Below, piece by piece: positions 11,600 through 24,034 of a DNA stretch of 64,000 bases; positions within the stretch are counted from its first letter, which is position 1; each line of letters starts with the position of its first letter. Made by a program: the position numbers and the translations under genes. Below the pieces are notes generated by a model. The model made no database searches and was not told the origin of the DNA. It worked only from the letters and a program-made list of their open reading frames with translations. This DNA comes from Amborella trichopoda. Taxonomy: Eukaryota > Streptophyta > Magnoliopsida > Amborellales > Amborellaceae. The stretch is taken from contig NW_006499651.1 in assembly GCF_000471905.2 (NCBI RefSeq), positions 92,189-156,188 on the forward strand, given 5' to 3'.

Positions 11600-12470
11600 C
11601 CTTGTTCTACCAACACATACTAACCCCCCAGTGGGTAACCTCAAGCTATGTGAAGCCCAGAACCCTGAGCTCAGTAGCCCCTTTCCCAAACCCTCTCACC
11701 ACAAACGATGAATTTGTTAATCCAGTATGACCTTGGATTCAATTGGGAATGCATTGAACATCTTCCCAAGAATGTTCACAGCATGTTCAAACGTCCTTGG
11801 AGATATAGCTTCCCATTAAAACTTCAAAATTACACCCAAGCCTACCATTGGGGTTGATACATCATGTCCACTGGTAAAACCTGATGACTCACAGAAACCA
11901 TGGGAATCCTAAATCATCCCATTCACCAATTCTAACCTCATCATAAACCATCCCAACAACCCTTGTTTACTTGGGCTTCAAACTCAGAACTCCATTAACC
12001 CCATGGAGTCGTACCAAAGATACCCTGCCCGTTTGAACTTTCACACGACCCCATGGGAGATATCATGCTCAGAGCACCATAAGAACCCACGATAATACAC
12101 CATCCCCAGTGGTCCATCAACTCCCAAATGGCCTATCACCCCCAATAGTCCATCACCCTGGACGATTCATCATCCCCAGTAGAGATTACCATCAAGGGAC
12201 CATATACCCCAACGATCCATCTTCCCTAGCGGATTGCTATTCCTGATGGACCAACATCCCGAGTGAGCCACCACTTTTCAATAGTCCATCAACTTCCAAA
12301 TAAACCATCACCCCAACAAACCAACATCCCCAGTAGACCCCCCCAGCGGGTCGCTACCGCCAATAAACATCATCCCAAGGGTCTAATACCCCATTTGATC
12401 CTTAATCCCCCTGTGGAAAGTCGCCATCCTCAATAGATTACTACCCAGTGATGCAAATATACATTGCCCC
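11600..12470. repeat. Degenerate CCCCAGTGG..CCATCA repeat tract
   Basis: Short, irregular words such as CATCCCCAGTGGTCCATCA, CACCCCCAATAGTCCATCA and CATCCCCAGTAG recur for about 0.9 kb with a spacing of roughly 18-25 bp. The tract is C-rich on this strand and has no coding character. Such tracts are common in the non-coding interior of large plant Gypsy elements, and its position fits the fossil described next. Confidence 0.5.
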
Positions 12471-12749
12471 ATGGAGTTTTTCATTCATCAGAATCCACTA
12501 GTTCATCTAAAACCCCCAACACCCAGCAAGTGTGAACCATTCGCAACCTTGCAAAAGCCCAGTGCATCCCCAGCGATGTCCACTTCCCCAATAAAAGCCT
12601 CCCCTATGGTATTTGTTACCCCAGTGAGCCCTATACAGATAGAATCCCTCTGTCTTGTGCATCATCAAGAAGGAGGATTTTTCTTAAAAAGAAAAGAAGC
12701 CTGGCATGATGAGCATCCGATGAGGATCGTCATGAGCAAAAATGAAAGC

Positions 12750-15700
12750 TTCAGGTGAAAGCTTCAGGCAGACATAGTCATGAACCTATGGGTAAGATTG
12801 CTAAAAATAAAATTGGGCATAGTGAAAACCCAAAAGGGCACCATGAGTAAAAATGATAGACGGGCATGGCCATGAAGCCATGAGTAAAAGTGTTCTAAAA
12901 ATAAGAAACCGGGCATGGTGAAAGCCCGAAAGGGCGCCAAGTGTAAAAAAAAGGAAATAAAAGGTGAATGTGGCCTCGAAGTCATGGGTAAAAGAGCCTC
13001 AATAAAAGAAGAAGTTGGTGAATACCGTTCTACGATGCGACTTCTATCCAGTTCAGGTGAAAACCCAAAAGGGCGCCCGGACTAATAAACAGGTTGATGT
13101 AGCTTTTAATCAAAGGCGACTTCAACTGAGTGCAGCAAAAGTTTGATGGTTTGGGAATCAATACCCCTCATGGGTACATTACCATCAAAACTAAAAAAAA
13201 AGAGCTTAAGAAAATCCAGCAGCTTGGGTTTAGCTTTGGCGAAAATCCCATGGAGATTAGAAAAATCATCAAGATGGCAAGTCAAGATAGCCATTTGTGG
13301 AAGAGATTCTCCAATCCAAGACGTCAACAAAAAATACGAATGACATGTTGACAGCTCAAGATAGAAGTTCTTATAAGGCATATAATTGCCTAACATGGAT
13401 CAATGCCCTGGTTTCGAGGGTAACCGTATTAATTAAGGCGTCCATTGCCAATAGGTTTAGACTTTCAAGACAGCCTCCCAAAAAGCCCCTGACTAAGGCC
13501 GGTACATCAGCTAAAAGCCCCCAAAGAGACACCCCCTGTGCCATCAGTTCAAATCCTGGTGAAGCAGTTTTGCACCCCATTAAGGGTTCTCCTCGGTTGT
13601 CTATCCAAACCAATGTAGACAAACCCAAGGCTCAGTGTAAACGGGGAAGAAAGCCCTTAAGCAAGCCACCCCACCACTAACCTCTCAAAAAGACAAACCC
13701 CGGGTTCAGTGTAAACGGGGAGAAGGCCCTTAAGTAAGGCACCCCACCACTGGCTCCTCAAAGAAAAATTTGACGGATTGGGAAGGAAGTCTCCATGCAA
13801 GGCCCCCGACTGCCAAACATATTTGGTTTTTGATGACATTGGGAAAGAAGCCCTTAAGCAAGGCCCTCAGTTGGTCAAACAAAAAAAGACCACTGGATTG
13901 GGAGCAAGCCTTTGTACAAGGCACCCACCAGCTGGCTCATTAGAAAGCATTGTTGAGTTGGCAGGGTAAGCCCTTCTACAAGGCACCCGGACAGCATGCT
14001 CCCACAGAAAACAAATTCTAGTAGCATTGGGAAGGAAGCCCTTAAACAAGGCTCCCCAGTAGCTAAAATCCATTGCGGTCATGCCCCAGGGAAGAAGCTT
14101 AGCATGGTCTCCCCCTCAAGGATCATGTTGATGCCGATGATCGAGAAGAAAAAGATTTTTTAGAGGCAATAAAGAGGTCTTAGAAAGGATTCGAAAGATG
14201 AACTTTGACGAAATTTTATTTCGAGTACTACATTTCTCGCTTCTCTCGAAGAGCAGCATTCGGTGGGACAAGTTGTTATATGTCATTTTTGAAGTACTTG
14301 TATCCCTGAGGCGAATAAAAAGCGAGCCAGTAGTAACCTGGTCCTGCAGGTACTAAGACACCGTCAGACAATGGGAACACTACAACAATAAGCCTAAAAC
14401 TGGAGGACCACTAAAGAAGTGTGAGAATGGCTTCAAATTGCATGAAAGGGTAGTTTGGAATACTCTAAGGAAACTTGCAAAGTTTTGTTGCATTCTGATT
14501 AGTTTTGATATGATCAGGACGAAACTTGGTTTTCAAATCTAATTCCTATCGTGCTAAAAATGGGCCCTACAACTACAGACATATTTTCTGGGTCTCAAAA
14601 CAATACCAGACCATCGTCATTAGATCTGGAACGTCGAAAAACCCCTAGGTGCCAAATTTCAACGCAATCGGAACCTCTAGGACCATTCTAGGCCTAACTT
14701 ACCATAAAAAGGTGGGTTTTACACTATTGCGGTGTAGCCTCGGTAAACCAGTTTCCATTTATGGAAACTGTGTTTTCTCATTTTGGGATGATTTTCAAAT
14801 GCTCATATCTTACTCGTTTTGAGTCCAATTAAGTTCAAATTTGGACACGAGCTAGATCTCAACGACCTGCTCGTTTTGACAAAGGCACGCGTCATGGCGT
14901 GGCTCGAAACGAAATAATTTCTAGAGAGAAGATAGGCTCAGAAACATGAAAATTCAGATCTTATACAAGGGAACATCCAATTCTTGAAGAGGTCATAGCT
15001 CAAGATCCCGGTGTTGGATCAACGCAAATACGAGTCCGTTGCAACCATGCTTCGAAGAGCTACAATTTGGTACAAGTTTTATACGTGATCGGAACCCAAA
15101 TGACAAGAATTTTGAGGTTGAAGAAACACAAACTTTTCCGGTCGCCGGAATCCCTTTTTTCGACAAAGGAAAATTATTGCAAAATGATTGTGACAATGTC
15201 CTCTTCAATTTGTGATAAAAATGAAGACTTGGAACTTCATAAATCAAGCTACACTGATGGTTGAAGAATTGCAAAGTTTATGGACTTGGCCGGATTTTGG
15301 GTTCTTCCTAAAAAATCCATCCCAAAATCCGTTTCACGATGATCAAAGAGTATCAAAACGTTTACAAAAGATCAAGCATTGATTATACAATGATTGATCG
15401 CCCGAATTACCATTGTAGATATCCGAAAAAGCTCCCGAAGACTAGCAATGGCAAGAGGCCCCTCATAGAGTGATGGTTTTGTCATTTGTTGAAAAGTGCT
15501 TAGGGGTATTTTAGTCATTTGATCCAAAAAATGGATTAATATTTTAATTCATTAAATATGTATTTTTTTGGCAATTTTGGGTACTTTTGAGCATGTCATC
15601 CTTGTTTAGTGGTTGCTCTATATAAGGAAACCCACCTCATTTGTAATAGCTGGCTTGGGCTCTTGCACTCTTGGTCATTGTAATGAAATTCTTAAACACT

Positions 15701-15775
15701 TAAGCATTTTAGAGTGAAATTCACTCTTAAATTCTTTGTTCTTGTTTTTACTTTGCTTGCAAGTCCAAGACCCAA
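12750..15775. mobile_element. Gypsy-type LTR retroelement fossil (Tat-like 3' region plus LTR-like segment)
   Basis: From 12.75 to 13.1 kb, and again near 13.06 kb, phrases such as GTGAAAGCCCGAAAGGGCGCC occur, which resemble the 3' non-coding region of Tat/Ogre Gypsy elements. From 13.45 to 14.06 kb there are 75-85 bp imperfect repeats containing GGGAAGGAAGCCCTTAA.CAAGGC. About 14.42-15.78 kb looks like an LTR: it has a TATA-type box (CTATATAAGG) near 15,618, A/T-rich and TGTAATGAAATTC-type sequence after it, and a TG...CA span. No gag or pol was identified, so this is a broken and probably old remnant. Boundaries and strand are uncertain, and no second LTR was found for dating. Confidence 0.45.
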
Positions 15776-18485
15776 GTGGCGAGGAGAGAAAAACATTTGT
15801 TCTTAGAGAGAGAAACTACCCCTATAACCCCACACTCCCTTGAATCCCAAAGTTCCAACCACCTTAGAGTGAAAGATACAAGGCATGTGATGAATTCTTA
15901 CCTTTTGGGGATCTATATTAAATTTTTATGGATGTATCCTTCCATAGCACCGACTGATGGTCTACTAATTACATCTCATGGAGAATATCTTTGATTTTCT
16001 AGAGTTACAAGGAAGATGCCGAAGAAAAGACATGGAGATGATGAAGATACAATGTTTGCCTTACCATTTTATTTTATCTTTATTCGCCCTTGTGTAGATG
16101 ACTGTTTTCTCTCTCTTATTGCATGAAGAGCTAAGCTCTGTAATAGTTATTCGTGAAACCTCCTTTTTATGTAATTTTTTGTGACTTGACCTCGTAATTC
16201 TTCTTCGTCTGTTTATCTCTTATTTTACAGATGTTCTTGAGACGGTTCTGGTGATCATCCAAGAGTGGGGGAGCTACATAACACCTTTCCTTGTTTCTTA
16301 GAGCTTCATGCTTTTATTTAGAGGGGAGTGGATGAGGTTGACAGGGGTCAGCTGAGCTTGAATTTGTTGGAAACTGTGCAGATTCTGCCGCTCCTCTTAA
16401 GGTTTTCTCGTTAAATTTTGGGATATCGGAGGCATCCCTTGACTTTTAAGAATCTAAGGGCATATAGGATTCTTGTGCCTGTTTTATTGTTCAGCCCTTG
16501 TTGGCTCTTACAGGTTGGTAGAAATTTTTTTGGGAGATTCCAAGTGATGCTAGATGATATGAAAGCTCTCTTGGATTCAAAACTTTGATTATGTTGGGAC
16601 ATAAGTTCACATGTTTGGCTATGCGGCCATTTGATCATTTCTAAGTGTTTGGGCTATTGGGGGCCAAAGTTCCTGCAAATATCCTGCCATAGTTTGCATA
16701 AACATTATAAATATTGATTCCCACGAATTTTCTGTCCATTGGGTACTCAGGTCGTGGCTTGACCAACCCATTCCTCCATTGAGCTATCTGGCCCTGTTCG
16801 TATGTTGCCAATGAGTTGCCTGCTTTGCAAGCTGAATTGCCTATTGAGCCATTATACATATGATGTCGTTGACATGATCTGGTTATTGGTCCATTTATTT
16901 TTACTATCATTGAGGACTTCAAACTTTATGGATATCGGTTCATTCATCCATGTGCTGTTATGCACTTTTAACAGTTTGGAGATCCGATCATTTGTACCGT
17001 TAATTCAATGCTTAGATGACTTGAACAGGAACCTGATCATATGCACTACTGTCAAGCCCTTAGATGATTTGGGCAGTAGTTAATGCCTTTGTATTGCCCC
17101 AGGTGCTTGAACACTTTGGCCATTGGCCTGTTTTGTGACGCTGTTAAAGCATTTTGGACTTGGATCATTGAAGTCATTCTTATGTGCCGCTGTTGGACAT
17201 TTTACTTCATAGGTCATCAACTCAGTTCCATATGTTGTCGTTGGGCAATGAAAAGGGTTGTGATCTCGGCCTACTCATACATTCCGACATTAAATGCTTT
17301 GGCATTTGGGGTCCAAGCTTTTTCATCCTGTTCCGGTATTGTGCACTTGGAGAAATTTTTAGAGTAACAAAACCTTCATAGAGACGGGCATGCTGTTTAG
17401 AGTTTTCCCATGTTGACCCATTTTTATTTATGTTCCATATCATGGAGACTGGTTGTCTATTTGGGATTCTCTGTTACATGCCAGTGGTGGGGTATTGGTG
17501 TCCTTTTATGATGGACCAGACCCAAGTGGCAATTTCTCCATTGCCCAAAGGAGATGTCAAATCGAGCCATAGACTGATCTACTCCAACCCCATGACTCGT
17601 TTTGTTAGAAAATTAGCCAACTTGACCTTCTGTGTACTGGAGAATTGGGTTCCTGGGGGTGTTTTGGTAATCACATTATTTCTAGACATTGGTTTTGGCT
17701 TTCACCAATTGTTGAGGACTTAGACTACTTGTTTTAGCTAGTGATTAAAAATTTGTCAATCTGGAACGAGGATCACCAATCCAGATCGAGATTTGGTGTG
17801 GAGCGACCTAATTTGTAGTTGGAACTAAGAATCATCTGATTTTGACGGACTAGCCCAGTTCTGTCAAAGAATTGGGTGAGTTAGTCAGGGAACTGGGCAA
17901 TCCAGATCACCCAGTTCTCAACGATCTTAATTTTTTCATTTTTTTCAGTTTTTAAATTTTTTTTAATTCTCTCATGATCAGTTTCATATACACGAATATT
18001 TGAACACTAAAGAGTTGGAACTGAGACTAGCTTGAACCCTACACCACTACAAATCCAATACTTGGAAACAAATATCCTATTACCGGCAAATGGATTCCAA
18101 GAAATCCGAACACCCTAGGATTATATATGGTGTAAAGAATTTGGAATAACATAAGAGACATAAGAATCCAAAACCACAACAACAAATTACAACCGTTATC
18201 CACACACACAAATTACGTGGTTCACCATACATCCACGCCAATCGGCAAGGAAATGAATTAATTATGATGGGAAATTTACAAGATTGGTAAGGGTTACTTC
18301 CCACTCAGTAAATAACCTCCCAATTCCTTTCCGCGATCATAAAAAAATCATCGTCAATTACATCACCATGTATCCGCTTACAATAGAAAATGCCAATGAA
18401 ATTATCCGAAGTAGGGCATCATGGCAGTTAAGGTTTTGCCGAGAAACCTCAATCTCAACCTCAATAAAAGTTATCCCTCACGATA
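15776..18485. other. Gene-free region of unknown origin
   Basis: No protein family was recognised. From about 16.2 to 17.7 kb, base composition is less AT-rich than the surroundings and many short open frames lie on both strands, as in decayed repetitive sequence. The piece at 17,760-17,935 repeats words like CAATCCAGATC and CCCAGTTCT, similar to interiors of small hAT elements, but ends could not be defined. Confidence 0.35.
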
Positions 18486-18494
18486 TTTACTTTT

Positions 18495-18887
18495 GGGAAA
18501 AGTTTATATAAGGATGCAACCTATAATGTGGAACTATGGATGCACCTCAAAAATCCATCGGAAAAGGTCGTTTTAATATTGAAAAACCCATTGATTGATC
18601 ATCTCGATGTCAAGATGTATGACTATGAAAAATCAAAAAGTTTTAACTCTTAGAAATAATGCATTTTACAACATATTATCTACACCATCCATTTTCAAGA
18701 TTTTCATATGTTTATAGATCTATTTGATTTTAACCATTTTTTAAATTTAAAATTTTTTAATTAGATATAAAAATAGATTTTGAGATAATCGTAAGAACAT
18801 TCCACATCAAAATTATATACCTGATAAAATTTGAAGGTGCACATTATCTCTACAGCTACGGATGCATCCATATGCCAACTGCACCTT
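18495..18887. mobile_element. Mutator-like MITE, 393 bp, perfect 9-bp target duplication
   Basis: TTTACTTTT occurs at 18,486-18,494 and 18,888-18,896. Between them is a 393-bp element that starts GGGAAAAGTTTATATA and ends in CCAACTGCACCTT. These are the same two ends as in the copy at 6967-7359, here in the opposite orientation. Its inner part near the ends differs (GGATGCA...GTGCACC words instead of AGGCTCTAAAC), so it is a subfamily. The core still has TGATCATCTCGATGTCAAGATG, as in other copies. Confidence 0.85.
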
Positions 18888-18896
18888 TTTACTTTT

Positions 18897-20360
18897 TCTC
18901 TCTACATCTGTGTGATTTTTTACAATTACCAAAAGTACGCTTGAATAATGAGAAAGATATTGGGGATGACTTGGATCACCAACCCAACAATCTTCACTTT
19001 GATACAAAATCATACCCTTCCCTTAAAAAACTAGTTATTCTTTTCTTGAAAAACTTAGAGAACTTAACTAATATTGTAAGCTCTCTAGCCAAATTAACCT
19101 CTATGTGCTCATCTCTATTCATGTTTGTCCTTCTCATGCCAACTCCGCCTTCTTTGACTCTCTCACCTTTGAGTTCTTGAGGCTATTTCACCTTCTCACA
19201 TGCTGTAAGTGTGACCTTTCTCCCGCACACCTACAAGCACAATTGGTAGTTGATATCTTGTTACTGAAATCCCTTCCATAAATCATTCTCATGAATCCTT
19301 AAAAATATTTGAAATCTTTATAATATTTGCCCATATTTTTCAAATTTTGAAATACCCATTTCACTACGTTCCAAAATTTTCCTGTGAGGCTAATCAAGTC
19401 AATCAAGAAAAAAAATCAAAACAACTGAAATGACAAATTTCACACCAACCATAGTAATAATTAAAATTAACACTAGAGTTGTATACAACTCTAAAGTCAC
19501 ATCAACCCTTCTTTTACCAAAATTTGAATATGCACCTGAAGAAACTTCATGAGGTGCTTCTAAGCTTTATATCCTTTTGTGAAAGCCTCAAATTCTTTAA
19601 TTTTCTACCTTGCCACATGTCCATGCTAACACCTTGCTACATAACACCAAAATGTTTTATTGCCAAACTATATACCCCTTGTTGATCTGCTTCTTTTTCT
19701 AAAACCAAATTTACCTTTTCATTTACAATAGTACTCCCTAGCCGTTTATACAAGTTTCTTTCCCAAACTTCTTTCATTAGAATTAGAGCTCACTTACTCA
19801 ACCTTACCTAAAAAATTTAGAACCTTCCATATCTAGAGAAAAAAATGAAGTCAAGTTCTTTATTAAATTAGGCATATGCCTCATATTTTCAAAAGTTGGA
19901 ACCATTCCATTATACATCCTTTAAGCCTTTCCTTTGTTGAGAGATAAAAGAGAAAGAATGGAAGAAAATGAGAAAAAGAGATAATATTTTCTTTTAAAGA
20001 GAGAAACCTCTAGAAAGAAAAGAAGTCTCTGAAAAAAAAAAAGAACTTCAAATAGGGAAATCCTAGGGAGGGAGTCTTTAGAAGAAATCAGTGAGCCTAA
20101 AAAAATTTGTTTTTTAGAAGACTATTGTACCTGGAAAACTATTGTACCACTTGAATCAATAGTAGATTCGTATATTTCTCCCGTAGACGTTGCTTGAAAT
20201 GTGAACTATGTAAATCCGATGTCAATAAAATTTATTTTTTTATTGCAAGTTTTTCCACTCGTACACACATCAACTTTGACATATTTTTGTATCTCATATA
20301 TCTTTGTACCACAGTGCATATCCGCATTCGTACGATAGGGCTCTAATTGCGTGAGCCCAA
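18897..20360. other. Gene-free AT-rich DNA
   Basis: A fragment near 18,960-19,090 translates to a weakly leucine-rich peptide (SYPSLKKLVIL...LENLTNI) that recalls the LRR part of plant resistance proteins, but it is too short and isolated to call. The rest is A/T-rich with GA-rich runs near 19.95-20.05 kb. Confidence 0.35.
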
Positions 20361-20660
20361 CACCCAATTGAGAGATCGGTTCGTTCTCTTATGAATGTTT
20401 CCATTACTCTTGAGAAATCTGAGTTAGAAGAAGGGTTTATTAAGCAGGGAGCTAGTGAGGGCATGGTTTCACTCAAGGGTCATAAATCGGTGGGTGGGGT
20501 TCGAGCCTCCATCTGTAATGCCATGCCTTTGGCTGGGGTACAGAAATTGGTTGCTTTTATGAAGGAATTCAAGGCCAAACATGCTTCATCTGATTATTTT
20601 AATTACAATTACAGTCTCTCAGATTTGACCTTGTTTTTGTATTCGGGTTTCTCTTTTTAG
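20361..20660 (+). pseudogene. PSAT1: Phosphoserine aminotransferase C-terminal fragment
   Basis: The translation from about 20,361 reads [20 protein letters not shown], then a stretch containing [20 protein letters not shown], then [20 protein letters not shown] and [10 protein letters not shown]. This is the C-terminus of plant phosphoserine aminotransferase (class V, plastid serine synthesis), including the KGHRSVGG and [13 protein letters not shown] motifs. The catalytic core and plastid transit peptide are missing upstream. The frame also runs past the usual KHA end into an A/T-rich tail. The Arg of KGHRSVGG is Lys here. It is a truncated gene copy, probably not functional. Confidence 0.85.
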
Positions 20661-20749
20661 TATTTTGATTTATGCAAAATTGGGAATGGGTTATCTAGGT
20701 CTGATTGGATTACTTTTTTCTTCATTCGGGTTTCTCTTTTTAGTATTTT

Positions 20750-20862
20750 GGTTGATGTTGCGATGCCTTTGGCTGGAGTAGAGAAATTTGTCGTTTTGAC
20801 AAAGGAATTCAAGGCGAAACATGCCGTATCTGATTATTTGAATTACATAGTGTATGTTTGAT
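20750..20862 (+). pseudogene. Second, shorter phosphoserine aminotransferase fragment
   Basis: The translation of this piece gives AMPLAGVEKFVVLTKEFKAK followed by HAVSDYLNY. It repeats the last part of the preceding fragment after a spacer in which TTCGGGTTTCTCTTTTTAGT and GGGAATGGGTTATCTAGG also recur. A third echo of the same 3' flank (TGTTTTTGGGAATGGGTTAT) lies near 22,080. The locus was therefore duplicated piecemeal after truncation. Confidence 0.75.
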
Positions 20863-22296
20863 AGCATTCCAATATTTTAGTATTTTAGAATAAAGTATAA
20901 TTTTAATTATATAAATTCATATGCCGTGTTTGATGGTCAAATCACACCCCTCCTTAGATTTTCTGTCACAAACTTTCCCCCTATCTCTCTCTCTCAACTC
21001 GCATTACAATCTCTGTCGCCCGTGAGGTTAAGGTTTCACAGTCTCTTCCGCCATGATTGGATTTTTTTTTTCTCTCTTCTCTGCAATTTTTGTGATTGGT
21101 AATGGAATAACATATGGTTTAACCAATTGCTAGTTTGCTCTTTTGGCGCTTAACACAGGGAGAGAGCTTCTGAACATACAAGTTGACATTGAGAAAGACG
21201 AAGAATCTGTTACCTAGTCCAAGCTGAAAAGCAATAAAAAGGGAGGAATGAGTTTATCGGATCCAATGAAAGAGAGCATTAATTTATAATGAAAATTTTA
21301 AACTGAAAAATCAACTATAAAAGGATGAACAAATTGAAATGTTTGCATAAGATAGCAAGTCAATAAAGGGATGGATGCAACAAAGAAACCCATTAATAAG
21401 TAGATCGAGAGAGAGAGAGAGGGAGAGTGAGATTTAATTTTCTAGATTTAAGATGCTTTGCAATTTAGAGAGAGATTCAATTAATTTTTGAATTTCAGAT
21501 GGCTCGTATTTGAGAGAGAGAGAAATATATTTAATTTTTTGAATTTTAGTTGGTTTGCAATTTAGTTAGATTGTAAATTGGTTTGACAAATGAGGCCCTA
21601 GCAGAGCAATCTATGGCCAACATGACGGTACCGTACAGTTGCTCTTTCTTTCCTCCGGTCTTTTTTTTTTTTGGGCAAAATTTTTAAACCAAATTCTCCT
21701 ACTTGATTTTTATTTTTTTTCTTCTTTTTGTTGTGCAAACTTCTTAAACCAAATTCTCCGTCCTGATTTTTAGTGGTGTTCATCTGTGGGTAGTTCAGAA
21801 ATTTCGCTCGATTTTACTCAATCATGAATCATTAATCACTTTGAACCATAAACTCAACCATGAATCATTAATCACTTTAAAACGCAACCTTCTCTACACC
21901 GGATAGGCTTATCTGAAATATAGCAGATAGTCAAACGTGCACAGAAAAACATACATCAAGATAACATAAAATTCATATATATATATGTATAGAAAGAAGG
22001 CAATGTCCTTATTCAAATTGCTAAAAATTTAAATATTCAAATCCTAATTCATCAAACATACTGTCTCTCAGATTTAATTTTGTTTTTGGGAATGGGTTAT
22101 CTAATTGGATTCTTAGAGTTGATCTAAAGAAACAAACATTAAACCAAAAAAAAGGGGGGAGATGAACTAAGGAAACAAACTAACCTAGTATTTTGGCGCA
22201 CGACCAAATATGTAATTTGGCACCGTGGTACCATCATAGAATTTCCATTAGGTATACTAGAGTGGATACGCAATGGTGGGCTCGCCTGCCCGACCA
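20863..22296. other. Gene-free AT-rich DNA with GA/CT-rich runs
   Basis: A GAGAGA-rich stretch lies at about 21,405-21,530. The segment around 22,065-22,110 repeats sequence from the 3' flank of the phosphoserine aminotransferase fragments. Nothing else was recognised. Confidence 0.4.
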
Positions 22297-22305
22297 TGAA
22301 ACCAA

Positions 22306-22900
22306 GGGTATGGTTTGTATAGAGCCGACCCTCAAAACAATCAAATTAGAGCCTTCCTTCAATTAGTGTCAAAAGGAGTCATTTCAATACTAGAAATCTT
22401 TGTGATAGCCTTAAAATACATTTTCATCTTTAATTATAAAACTTAAAGCTTAAAAAATAGTGTAGATCAAGCAGATCTATGACAATTTGAAAATCTTGAA
22501 AATTGACGGTCCAAAAATACTACAAGATGCACTATTTTCAAAACTTGAAATCCATTTTTTTTCTCATGTACATGCATCATGATGTCAAAATCAAGATGCA
22601 TGGACATGAGAAAAAAAATTGATCATCTCGACATCAAGATGCATGGACGTGAGAAAAAAAATAGATTGCAAGTTTTGGAAATAATGTATTTTGTAACACA
22701 TTTTCGGACCGTCAATTTTCAAAATTCTCAAGTTTTCATAGATATGTCGATCTACACTATTTTTTAAACTTTAAATTTTATAAATAAATATGAAATATGT
22801 TTTTAGGCTATCACAAAAATTTTCAATGTTGAAACTATATTTCTCAACACTATTTGAAGGTTGGCTCTAATTTGATTGTTTATCTGTACAAACCTCACCC
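22306..22900. mobile_element. Head-to-head inverted dimer of the Mutator-like MITE
   Basis: The left half (22,306 to about 22,590) follows the 6967-7359 copy from its end through ATCCATTTTTTTTCTCATGTA and CATGCATCATGATGTC. The right half (about 22,600-22,900) is the same half-element in reverse complement, ending TTGAAGGTTGGCTCTAATTT and GATTGTTTATC. The two arms, near 290 bp each and roughly 80% alike by eye, are separated by only a few tens of bases. A transcript would fold into a long hairpin. No 9-bp target duplication was found at the ends. Confidence 0.7.
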
Positions 22901-22909
22901 TATATAAAA

Positions 22910-24030
22910 ACCTACGGTTTCATTGACCTCCTCCAATAGAGATGGACATATTTGACAACTTTGGTCAAGACATGTATGCATCTGCTTTTTTTATTTTGGG
23001 TCAAATCATTAACCCAATGGATGCCACGCTTTCTATTTCGTATAGCATCAGGATTTTAATTGTGAAATGTTCTCTTCTAATTTATTCTAATCCAAAAGAT
23101 ATTCTACTCCCTCCGGAGTATACTGTCGTTTGTGTGAGATCAATTCAAATTTACATAAAACTAATTAAAAATTTATAAATCGATAAAATAGGGCTACTCA
23201 AATTATAGGCTAGAACCGATACAGATTTGGCATATCAGATCTTTTCTAAGCCTACTAGGAGCGCTAGCTGTAAAAAAATCATAGAACAATAAATTAAAAT
23301 AGAAAGGGAAAAAATTTTACCTTAAGGAACCCGAAATGTAGAGTTTAAGCTCGAATCAAGTCGTCATTCACCATTATCTTTTTGCTAGAATACTTTTTTT
23401 TTTGGAAATTAGTTAGAATGCCCTAAATTTGAGTTCTAGAGCTTCCATAGGTTTTAGGGTTCTTAGATTTAAGGTTTCTCTCTAAATATGTCTATCGGTT
23501 GTTGGTGGTTTTCTAAGATTTTTTAGGGCTTTCTAGGGCTCCCAAAATTTCCTACGAAGTTTTATTATTTTTAGGGATGTTTGGGATTTTTTAGGAATTT
23601 TTAGAATTTTCTAAGGGCTTTTTAACAAATTTTGGTTTTATTTTCTAAAGGGGGATCAAAAAGTTGATATAGACTTGGGTTCTAAACAACCTGTGAGGAA
23701 TAAAACCAAAATTTGTAGGGTTTTATGCATCAAAACGTATCCAAGTACCGATTTACATCACCCTAGAAGCCTCCAAAAGTCCAAAAATTTATAGAGTTTT
23801 CTCGATTAATTTATGGTCGAAAAATTGGCGCGCTTATCACACACATGCGGCTTGGACCGCATCGCTGGGACTAAAATGTTATTTTTAGTAACAAATTTGG
23901 TCACTTTTAAATCATAGGTTGGATTCAAACGATGTTAGGACTCGTGGAAGGTTTGTGTAAGGTGACCACTTTGTATTATACAAGTAAGTTGTGCTCTATA
24001 TTTTGCCGAACAATGTAATTCCAGTATCGA
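22910..24030. other. Gene-free AT-rich DNA
   Basis: No gene or clear element. The word TACTCCCTCCGGAGTA near 23,105 resembles the end of Stowaway elements, but there is no matching second end nearby. Many TTTTAGGG/TTCTAGGG words occur near 23.4-23.65 kb without forming an array. Confidence 0.4.
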
Positions 24031-24034
24031 AAAC

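Noticed and set aside
16250-17725. Degenerate gene with several exons
   Set aside because: Short frames on both strands, no recognisable domain, and no consistent splice-joined frame; treated as decayed repeat.
18960-19090. NBS-LRR resistance gene fragment
   Set aside because: Only one weak leucine-rich phrase is present, with no NB-ARC motifs and no repeated LRR pattern.
23100-23120. Stowaway MITE end (CTCCCTCC)
   Set aside because: Only one end is visible, there is no inverted partner within a few hundred bases and no TA-flanked structure.
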